This document shows, piece by piece, positions 49,021 to 58,340 of a DNA stretch of 64,000 nucleotides. A model generated the notes under the pieces. The model searched no databases and was not told the origin of the DNA. It saw nothing but the letters and a program-made list of their open reading frames with translations. Each line of letters opens with the position of its first letter. The stretch's first letter is position 1. The DNA comes from Microthyrium microscopicum (lineage: Eukaryota; Ascomycota; Dothideomycetes; Microthyriales; Microthyriaceae). The DNA lies in assembly GCA_010405405.1 (NCBI GenBank), contig MU004242.1:410748-474747 (forward strand), in the 5' to 3' direction. The position numbers were made by a program, and so were the translations under genes.

Positions 49021-49028
49021 CTTATATA
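49021..49028 (-). promoter_or_regulatory. TATA box of the metallothionein gene
   Basis: TATATAAG on the minus strand, 126 bases before the ATG. The intervening leader is A/C-rich on the coding strand, lacks ATG and fits a short 5'UTR. Confidence 0.6.
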
Positions 49029-49098
49029 GACATTTATGTCCCTTATAGCTTCACTGATAAACGCTACTATGGATAGTATGGAAGATTCTAGGCAAGCG

Positions 49099-49164
49099 CA
49101 CAAATATCGCAGGATGGAAGCACAAGTATCGCAAGTACGGAGCACAAATATCGCACGGCTGGGG
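49099..49164 (-). promoter_or_regulatory. Three 22-bp tandem repeats upstream of metallothionein
   Basis: CACAAATATCGCA (49099), CACAAGTATCGCA (49121) and CACAAATATCGCA (49143) start exactly 22 bases apart, about two helical turns. They lie 71-136 bases upstream of the TATA box. On the coding strand the core reads TGCGATATTTGTG. I infer binding sites for a regulator, plausibly metal-responsive. The core is not a textbook Ace1/Cuf1 site. Confidence 0.65.
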
Positions 49165-51119
49165 TTTTACATCATAGCGCGGATCCTGTCAGTTGGTGGC
49201 GAGGGTTTTGGCGTATCACGCGTCTCCTGTCCCTGACTTTGCCTTAAAATTTTGATGTTTGAGGCCAGCACTAAGCGCTACCAGGTCACTACCTTCCCGT
49301 CCCATGATAAGTGCTTGATACCAGTTGAGTCAGGACGGGCTGTGATTGGCAAAGGGTTACAATTCCATGCTTGTGAGTGGGCGCGAAAAACTCGCAGCCA
49401 GCCTCGCCTGAACCGGGGCATTTCTAAGAAAGCAGCTAACATTTGCTTGGGAATGCGGCTCGGAATGTAGGGCTCGAATCTTCCTGGTAACCATGAACGA
49501 ACCAGACCCTTCCAGTGAAGTCCTTAAGTGAATATCATAAGGATTTGTGACATCAGGTATGATGAGTAAATGACGTTCAGCTTACGCAGCATTCCTTTGA
49601 GCACGATCTTTCATCATCAAGCAAGACTCCAGATACCCCGTTTTTCTGGCCTGGCAGGAAAAAGCAATACATTCGTTGCGGGGGATTGAGGGGTACATAG
49701 ATCAAGAGATCAAGGTTAGCTGCTTGAATTAGTCGGAGGTAATTCCGGGGTAAGTTGGTACAGTGCTGCAAGAGTTGAGTCCTCCCCCCCCCTGAAATTG
49801 TGAAATGGCGCTTCAGGCCGTAATTGGGTGGATCCGCGGGAGGAACTAGGCGTTATAGTGCAAATTTGTAGGGCGCCTCCTAGTCGCGGCCTATTAGTAG
49901 CCCCTAAAAACTATTCTTCCTAAATATTATATCTTAGGTCGCTTTTAAAGCTGTATTAACGACGTAGATAGTGGAATAGTGGTGTTTAATTACTACTCGT
50001 TCCTTACTTTAAGATATCTTAAACAAGTAGTATTCCTACTAATTAATAGCGTTTAAAGCTCTTTAATAGTAATTATATCTTAACGGAGCTAATTAGGCTA
50101 TAATCTTAAGTTAGGTTCCTAAAAATATTAAAGCTAAAGTAGATAAAAGGGTAGTATTTCTACTAGTAGAGTTAAAGATCTAGAGTCTAAAATATTAAAT
50201 AGTATAGAATTATTAGCGTTAAGGGCTATTTTATTAGTAATTAGATCTAATAGTAATAAAGAAGCTAAAGATCTAGTACTAACGATGCTAATAGAGTGCT
50301 ATTTTAAAGTTAATAAAGAAGTAAGAGTAATAACTATAAAATATCCTATTAATCTAGTCTAAAATTATTAAAATATACCTATTTAACGTTATCTTACTTT
50401 TAATAATTCCTTAATATCTTCTATATAACTTCCTACTACTATTTTAGTACTAAAATACTTCTTAATACTATAGTTTATACTTATTAGGTTCTTAGTCCTA
50501 TCTAATCTCTAAACCGCTATATCTTAACGCGCGTTATAAGTAAATACTACGCGCTAGTACCTAAAAAGGCTACTAGATAGTTATTTAAGATTTATATAGA
50601 TATAGATAAAAATTTTTTACTAAAAATGCTTACGCTAGCCCTAAAGGCTTTAGCTATATCTTCTTATCTTAAGGATCTAATTCCTATATCTTATACTAAG
50701 CCTATACTATTACCTATTCTTTATAGTAGAGTTAATATAAATACTATTATTCCTAATTATTTACTAATACTACTAGCTTCTTAGGTTTAACTAGATAAGT
50801 ATTCTTTATAATAAGATAGTAAGACTTAAGATATCTTAAAGTATACTACTAATAGATTATATCTTTAAGATATTAATATTACTTAACCTCTTCTAATTAA
50901 AGTAACCTAAAATATTTCTAACGCTACTTAGGATATTATTTATAAGTATTAATATAGCCTAAACTATATCTAAGAGACGTATTTGCCTAGAACTAGTATC
51001 TAAAACGCTATAATAAATAGTACTTAGTATCCTAAGATATTTTTACCTAATTCTAGCGCTCTAGTTCTCTAGATTAATTCTACGCCTTTAGCTCTACTAG
51101 CGCCTAAATTCCCTCTTAA

Positions 51120-51720
51120 AATTATTGTTATTACTAAGATCTAAAAGCGAGAAATAGCTGCTGTTAAGAATAAATTTAATTATCTTTGCTAGAGTCTAGT
51201 TATAGCCTTTAAAAAGGCTTAAGAATAGCTTAATTTATGCTTAAAAGAGCGAGGAATGATATATAGTTTAACTATCTTAATATAGATATTTTTAAAGTAA
51301 TAGATAAAGAGAGGAACTAAAGATCTTTAATATAGCTTTAGTATTAATATAGACTTAGTTAATAGAAAGCTTAATAGTATTCTTACTCTAATTTAGCGCT
51401 AAATTACTTACTAGTACTAGTCTAATTTCCGTAATAACTCTTAACGTGTTAGTAATTCTAAATAGAAGATTCTGTTTACTATTACTAAGCTAGAACGTTC
51501 TTCTCTAGTATTAGCAATAGTAATAGAGATATTAGAGTAAGTAGATCTACGCTATGAAGAATATTAATGGCGTATTAATTTTGCTTCTTAATTTATGCTA
51601 TTAGTAGATAAGTATCTTTATATAAAGAAAGAATATCTAAATAACCTTAATAGAGGATATTATTATAAGGATCCTTGTAATAAATATATCTTCCTTAACG
51701 CTAAAGATATAAATAATTAG
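51120..51720 (+). pseudogene. Relic second ORF inside the 4-kb element
   Basis: On the + strand the frame from about 51121 gives protein-like sequence broken only by TAA/TAG, which would be Gln codons before RIP (for example AFKKA.E.LNLCLKERG and KILFTITKLERSSLVLAIVIEILE). It may continue left and right. It converges on the transposase relic. No family recognised; it may be cargo or an accessory protein. Confidence 0.4.
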
Positions 51721-52499
51721 GCTTAAGTACTAGCGAAAGGTAAATATACTATTAAAATACTACCTAATGTTATAATAATAAACCTATTAGAAAGCACTAC
51801 TATTTAAAGAGCTTATTATTAATATTAAATAATAATGGTATTAAATTCTACTCTATAACTTATTTATATTAATATTTACTATAATTAAGAGAGCTTAAAC
51901 TTACTTAGTAGGGCCTTTAGTAAGGTCTAGAGTAGCTAAAACTAGCGTACGCGCTCTAGCTCTCTACTGCGTTATAGTAGATTAGCGGTAGCTTTAGGTT
52001 TAATCTCTAAGCTATTATTAGTCTAAAAATACTATCTAGAAGATAAATTTAATACATTTAATAGCTAGTATAATATTAATTTAGGTTTCTAATGGCGTTT
52101 AGTATTTAAAGCTATTATTAAGGCTCTTTAAGAAAAAGGATATTGTTTAGGCCATATAGTAAGTAAAGATTATACTTAGTTTGAGAGCTTTTTAGTAGGG
52201 GCTACAATTTGGGATTTTAACGATATAATTAAACTTTATAAGGAATTTATTACTAATTTCTATTAGTACTATTTATATTAGATTTCTCTTATTAATGATA
52301 CTAGTTCTAAGTTAAGTAGGTAAGATTTATAGTAGTAGTAGTTTAATATTAAATTCTTATTATAATGTAAAGAAGTTAGGATTAGAAGTAATAATTAAAG
52401 CTATTTTCTAGATATTTCTATATAACCCTAGGCCTTAAGGGATTTTAGCGTTCTTTATAATATAACCGCTATATTAAATATACCCTTTAGCTTGCTTCC

Positions 52500-53400
52500 T
52501 ACTAGGTACTCTTTTACCTAAAACTTTGATTCTAATACCTAAAAACTGCCTAAAAGATAGAGAATTCTTATAGCTATACTACTAGTAGTTATTTGTCTTT
52601 AACTAGGCCTTTAAATTACTAAAAAACTCTTTAATAAGATTAAAATCTAGGTAATATGGCGGTAGGAATTCTAATTATACCTTTATAGTCCTAAATATTT
52701 TGTAGACCTCTTTACTATAATAAAAGGATATATTATCTATAATAATAATACTTTAAGGAAGAGGATAAGGCTAATAAACGTCTAGAAGCTTATTCTTATA
52801 TTACTAGGCAAAGCCTTTACTATTGCTATTAGTTTTATAGATATCTGCTAATAAGATACTATTAATGCTATATACTAGTAGGATATTATACTATTTAGTA
52901 ATGTTACTAATATTCTTTAATTTCTACTTATTAAACGCTAAGAAGCTTTTAATATTAGGCTTAATACCTAATTTATTCTACTCTCTTATTCTTAAGACGC
53001 TAGTAATCCTATACTCTACTTTATTAACGAAGATAAGCTATTTAGAAGTATATTTTAATATATAGATATAGTATTTGTAATAGGCTTTAGTAAAGCGCTA
53101 GGTAATAATAACCTTTAACTATAAGATATAAGAATGTATCTACTAGTGTTGCTTTATTACTAACCTTCTTTTTAGTATAATTATGCTTATTTAGGACTTA
53201 AGATATAATCTGTTAACTTACTACTAATCTAAATGTATTAATAATAAACTTATGTATCTTAAATTGTATTAAATTAGGTTAATAAAGTAGATATTTAAAT
53301 AATGCGACTTATATATTATAATTTAATACTAGAAGAAGGCCTAGATGCGATTTTATAAGATTAAATAAGCTCCTAATCTTTAGTACTTAACGCTAGTATT
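52500..53400 (-). pseudogene. Relic Tc1/mariner DD34E transposase
   Basis: Minus-strand reading with many TAA/TAG stops shows three catalytic regions. The first is a LIFVNK segment near 53030 (from an expected FVDE). The second is IIIIDN near 52735, in frame with SFYYSKEVYKIFR. The third is FLPPYYLDFNLIKEFF near 52650, a decayed PPYSPDFNPIEEFF. From the second Asp to the third catalytic position there are 34 residues, and that position is now Lys (GAA to AAA), as RIP predicts. The protein is dead. Confidence 0.8.
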
Positions 53401-53760
53401 TTATAATATTCTTATAGTATCTAATAGCTCTAGTAATAGTAGTCTTAGTATAGCTAAGATTAATTATATCTTATACTTATTTTTACTTTAAATTATTAAG
53501 ATAGGGCGGCATATTAAAGAGTTATTTGTTATAGTATTAGAATACTAAAAATTAGGATATTTAATAAAGATTTAGCTTTAGGATAACTAATATTGTAATT
53601 TAGAAAGAGGATAGAGTTAGTAAGATTGATCTAAGGGGCTATGCTACTAAATTTGTATACTAACGCACTCTTTAGATCTTCTCGCCCTTTAATTACAGCC
53701 TGAAGCGCCATTTCATAATCTAGGGGGGGGGAGGACTCAACTCTTGCAGCACTGTACTTA

Positions 53761-54114
53761 CCGTAGAAAAACGACAAGATGTCCGCAAACAAATGGGCGT
53801 TAGAGAGGCGTTTTTAGGGCGTTTTCAAGGCTTACTTCTGTTCTCTATATTTTCTATATTTCTTCGCTTTTGCTTTAAAAGAATGCTTCGAATTCTAAGA
53901 GTAGGTTGAGTATATTAAGCCTTTATTCGTTTTTCTACCTCTAACTTAATATAGCTTGAAGATACCTAGATTCTATATACTAAAAGTCAGCTTTAGAAAG
54001 TTAAGCTACTTGATGGCTTATTAACCTTGCTATTTTGAACGCCCCGTCAGCCAAAAAGGCTGTTTTGGCTGAATCGATTGGCTGGTTTGCGGACATCTTG
54101 TGGGAATTCTACGG
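53761..54114. mobile_element. MITE of 354 bp, TA-flanked
   Basis: The left end CCGTAGAAAAACGACAAGAT and the right end (reverse complement) CCGTAGAATTCCCACAAGAT both continue into GTCCGCAAAC. The ends are flanked by TA (53759-53760, 54115-54116). There is no coding capacity. The inside is A/T-rich but less decayed than its neighbour. Confidence 0.85.
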
Positions 54115-54122
54115 TAGAAGTA

Positions 54123-54268
54123 CCGAAAACTTCTGTTGAAAAGTGACATGCTAGCGTGGTTTTCTAGCGACGTTTTGTCCCTAAGCAATAGCGGGAATCC
54201 CCTAAATAAGCAGCGCCCCCTGCAAGAAAAACCACGCTAGCATGTCACTTTTCAACAGAAGTTTTCGG
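54123..54268. mobile_element. MITE of 146 bp with 41-bp perfect arms
   Basis: The arms start CCGAAAACTTCTGTTGAAAA and are identical for 41 bases as an inverted repeat. TA flanks both sides (54121-54122, 54269-54270). The middle (about 60 bases) holds a GGCGCTGC-like segment and no ORF. The perfect arms suggest a recent insertion. Confidence 0.9.
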
Positions 54269-54270
54269 TA

Positions 54271-54757
54271 AGTGGTTGGAACTGCCCGATCCGAGATCTT
54301 GTGAAGGTTTTAGGTAACTGCTTAATTTTAGTCTTGTTGCAAAGTCCCATTTACGGTTGAGCTAAACTGGCTGGCCTTCATTCAGACTTGATCAGAACGC
54401 AACTTTATTTATGTTGAAACTTGAAAAGCCCGTCGTTCCTCCATTCGTTGTCCGACAAATCTATCTGGGCGTTACTAGATCGTTCATATCATCGGATTCT
54501 TGGACAGCGAGATCGCAGTGAGCATGTTTTTATCGCTAAGCAATCTCTACTCAGACTTCCAGTTATCTATCGTGCAAAATACCCCTCCATACATGTGATA
54601 TCGGACCAATGGCAGCTACAGTTTCTCTGTGCTCTCGGTCGTTGATAAGCATCAAAAGTGATTTCAATGTCACGATGTAGACCGTCACTTCATTTGCTCT
54701 TATACACGATTCCAAACTTGTATCCTCCAGTTTTCCGATCACTCTCCGTGCTGAAGG
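54271..54757. other. NiCoT promoter region
   Basis: No gene seen; the 74-codon ORF at 54421-54645 lacks support. Confidence 0.4.
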
Positions 54758-56207
54758 ATGGTGGAACCTTTCCAGGACGACCAGCGACGCTCGTTATTGT
54801 CGACTTTCATGAAAAAGGCTGATGTTTACCATGGAAAGGTTCCAGGATTGAACAAGATTCCATTCAGATCTGTAGCGATAATTGTTTTTATTGCCATTAT
54901 CAATTTGATAGTCTGGGCGGGCTGTGGCGTTGTACTGGTATGCATATCATGAAGGGCATAGCCTAGAGTATACCATATTACTGACGAAATGGCCTACGTA
55001 TAGAGCTTTCACAGGTATATACATCTTATTTTCGACAGCTGAACTCTTTCTAAGTTGGAGAGACTCCTAGTGCCTACGGCTGTACTGGCATACACACTGG
55101 GACTTAGACATGCACTGGACGCAGACCACATATCCGCGATTGACTTAATGACCCGACGTCTGGTTGCTGATGGAAAAGAACCTGTGACAGTTGGAACATG
55201 GTTTTCACTTGGTCATTCGACGTAAGCTCAACTGAATTTCAGCAAAAGAGGCTGGACCTGGTGCTAACAGGAGTCAGAATTGTAATCATCACATCAATTG
55301 TTGTTGCTGCAACAGCTCAAGCAGTATCAAAGAAATTTGATGGCTTTTCGCGCGTGGGAGGCATTGTTGGAACTTCCGTGTCTGCTACTTTTCTCATTGT
55401 TCTTGGTATGATGAATATATACATCTTGTATAAACTCGTTCAGGAGATGCGACGCCAGCTTCGAGCACCACTCACTGGCGCTTTCAACCTACAGTTTCAA
55501 GGAACTGGCTTCTTATTTGGGTTGTTGCAAAAGCTTTTCAAGCTGGTCGATAGGTGAGACTGAGCGCTGAAAATTGAACCACGAAATTAACACTAATAGA
55601 CTTTGTTTGCAGGCCATGGAAAATGTATCCCATAGGCGTCCTATTCGGACTTGGATTCGACACGTCTTCAGAAATCGCACTACTTGGAATTGCTTCCATC
55701 CAAGCTGCTCAAGGAACTTCCGTCTGGGTCATTTTGATATTCCCCATCCTATTTACTGCAGCAATGTGTCTTCTAGATACCACTGATGGAGCTCTGATGA
55801 TGGCAGTATATACACGGACTTCTGCAGCGCGAGATCCGATCGTTGTTTTGTATTACAGTATCGTTTTAACGGTCGTCACTGTCCTGGCTGCACTAGTCAT
55901 CGGCGTGGTACAAGTCTTGTCTCTAATCATGAACATTGCTCAGCCATCAGGCCCATTCTGGGATGGCGTTGGCTTTGCAGGAGATCACTACGACATAATC
56001 GGTAAGTCGGTAAGCCCTTTCAGCATCTCAGAGAGACTAACACTCTTTGCGACAGGTGGCAGTATATGTGGTTCGTTTGTTGTTTTTGGAGGTCTTAGTA
56101 CTCTGTTGTACAAACCTTGGAGGAGATGGATTGAAACTAGGAGACGACATGCTACTCCTGAACTTGGACCAATTTGGAACGATGAAGACGCGATTGTAAT
56201 CGATTGA
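54758..56207 (+). CDS. Nickel/cobalt transporter, NiCoT family
   Basis: Exons 54758-54937, 55055-55221, 55278-55553, 55613-56001 and 56056-56207 give 387 residues. All four NiCoT signatures are present: [10 protein letters not shown] (the HX4DH metal motif), [15 protein letters not shown] and LDTTDGALM. About eight membrane helices are visible. The first intron (54938-55054) was placed by frame and by the normal distance between VVL and YTLGLRH; its acceptor CTAAG follows a GCTGAAC branch. The last intron (56002-56055, 54 nt) keeps the frame if retained. The family imports Ni2+ and Co2+ across the plasma membrane, for example for urease. It follows the MITE cluster directly. Confidence 0.9.
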
Positions 56208-56835
56208 ACAGCTTCGCAGCACCACGAGTTGGCCAAGAGGCTTGGGTTGTGCGACGAAATAGAGCATTGAAACTGCAAACCTATTGTACATCCGATCTAC
56301 TGATATCCAGCACAGGATAAACATCAAGGTCAAGCGAACTTGAGCAAACAGAAATTATTTCAAATGTGCGCGTTGAAAACAAACTGCTGGTCTGATGTTT
56401 CTTCGCTTGGGTCGAATAACCTCACTGAGCTCATTTCATGGAAACAGCTTCTGACGATGAGCAAGATTCTCGATTCTCGATTCTGACAACCATACATCAC
56501 TGAGCAATATCTTTGACATTCATCGAGACATTCTGTGGGAAAAAATTCCAGATTATTTTAGAACATATCAAATCTTTCGAGCCATCAGTAATTAATTTGT
56601 TGAACGGGACCCAACTTTCCCAATACCCACTCAATGGTTGGCTGGCTTCTCAGGCTAAGCCGACAACGCCTTCCACTGCAGCAATGAGCATAATAATAAC
56701 ATGCTCACATGCATATCCCGACTTCATCCCAACTTTCTACAACTCCTCACCTCCAAATCTTATTCATGAAATACACCTGCCTCTCGTCCTTTAATCACCA
56801 TCCAATACATCAAAAATCACAGATCACAACTCACG
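56208..56835. other. Intergenic NiCoT-CTR
   Basis: No gene seen. The last 150 bases are C/A-rich, as in fungal leaders. Confidence 0.5.
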
Positions 56836-57715
56836 ATGGACATGCCCATGCCCATGACAGCCACATCTGGCGCGATATCTGGCACAATGTCTAGAGTAAT
56901 ATCCATAGCCACACCTAGCAGCACACCCGCAAGCAATTCCAGTCCCATGATGGGAATGATGGGAATGTCCAACACCTTCTCCACATCAACAAAAGTCACC
57001 CTCTTCGTCACAGACTGGACCACCGACACGCCCGAAAAGTACTTTGGCACTCTCGTTGCGCTCTTCGTCATCACACTACTTAACCGCTTCCTCGGCGCCT
57101 GGCGCAGCCAGTTGGGCAGGGTATGGGCTGACAAGGCTGCGATTGCACGTCAAGAGCAACTCCATAGACGGAGGGCAAAACGACGCGCCAAGAGAGCGAA
57201 GCAAAGACACTTCAGGAGAGAGGACAAACCGAAGCTGGATATCACTACGGATTCTTGTCATTCTAGTAGAAGCGAGGAGTGGCAGGCGGAATCGGAGCCT
57301 CTTTCTCCACGCGATATAGAGAAGATTGAGGAGTATGATTCAGATTCTGGTATGTCAGATGCGGAGTTGGCGATGGAGAAGCATGTTGTAGTGCCTCTCG
57401 CACCGGCGTGGATGTCGGTTTTCGGTGGGCGGTGGAGAGCGGGAAATCCATGGCGGTTTAGCATTGACGTTCCACGAGCATGTTTAGAAGGGTTAAGAGG
57501 GTTCATTGGGTATCTACTGTAAGTCTCTCCACGTTATATGGAAATGCATTTCCTGTTTAAAGTTGCAGTGACTGACATGAACCAGAATGCTAGCGGTAAT
57601 GACTTTCAATGTTGGTTTCTTGGGAGCAGTGTTGTTTGGTATCGTTGTAGGAGAGCTTATTCTCGGCAGATTTATTAGTGGTACTGGATGGGAAGAAGGG
57701 GGATGTCATGACTGA
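56836..57715 (+). CDS. CTR-type copper transporter
   Basis: Exons 56836-57518 and 57586-57715 give 270 residues. The N-terminus has Met motifs (MDMPMPM, MMGMMGMSN) that bind extracellular Cu(I). A first helix (YFGTLVALFVITLLNRFLGAW) is followed by a long basic/acidic cytosolic loop. The intron falls just before the second helix, which contains the MxxxM filter motif (LMLAVMTFNVGF); a third helix carries GxxxG-like glycines. The C-terminus ends Cys-His-Asp, like the Cys/His copper hand-off tail of Ctr proteins. It is expected as a trimer in the plasma or vacuolar membrane. With the reductase upstream it forms a plausible reduce-then-import pair. Confidence 0.93.
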
Positions 57716-58340
57716 AGAGCCAGAGATCTGAGACCATTTGCGATATAATGCGGCTACATTTGGCCATACAAGGCGACCTATTTATACCATGCATCAAGCG
57801 AGTCCTTGGTATCCTTTTATCCAGAATGGAAAAACCACACGTCAAACAGAACTTGGGGATGAGTATGTTGTTGACAATATGCACCTCTGCCATGTGCTCA
57901 ATGAAACTTCAGGGACGAGTGTTCTCTTTGACTAGTTACTGGACAACGAGAGTGACATACATTTACCTCGCACTCTAAGACGTCAATCATAGGCTTTCGA
58001 ATAAGAAGATCAGATGCTCTTGCGCTAAACCTTGTGATCCAGGCAATACATTTGTCATGTGCGATCATACTGCTCTAGTAACAATATACACAATGACGGA
58101 ATAGTTGCTCGTTTAGGAATGGATTCCCTCAGGACTAGGCAGTTCTTTTAATGCTTGAAGACTCTTTGCCCATAAGTCTACTGTGGTTAGGCAAAGTCAA
58201 TTCTCGGCACGTTGCATTCAGGAACCAAGTTGACAAAAATGAAGGAATAATTTGATTATTCCTAGTTCTTTATCTTGGCTATCGTTTCGATGAAGAATTG
58301 GTGCAATGCACTAGCACACCAGTTGCACGGTCATGTCATT
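57716..58340. other. Convergent spacer, no gene seen
   Basis: 3' flanks of the copper transporter (+) and the F-box gene (-). Short ORFs only. Confidence 0.5.

Larger units (their letters stand above)
48896..49760. other. Metallothionein promoter side up to the transposon
   Basis: Apart from the TATA box and the 22-bp repeats, no gene is seen. The 66-codon ORF at 49036-49236 overlaps the repeats and is not credible. Confidence 0.5.
49761..53754. mobile_element. 4.0-kb RIP-degraded Tc1/mariner element
   Basis: Terminal inverted repeats of about 69 bases start CAGTGCTGCAAGAGTTGAGT, include a run of nine C and are flanked by TA on both sides (49759-49760, 53755-53756). The inside is extremely A/T-rich, with CA and TG dinucleotides nearly gone and TA in great excess, the mark of repeat-induced point mutation. 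The minus-strand right half carries transposase relics. The left half carries a separate + strand relic ORF. Flanking genes have normal composition, so decay is confined to the element. Confidence 0.9.
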
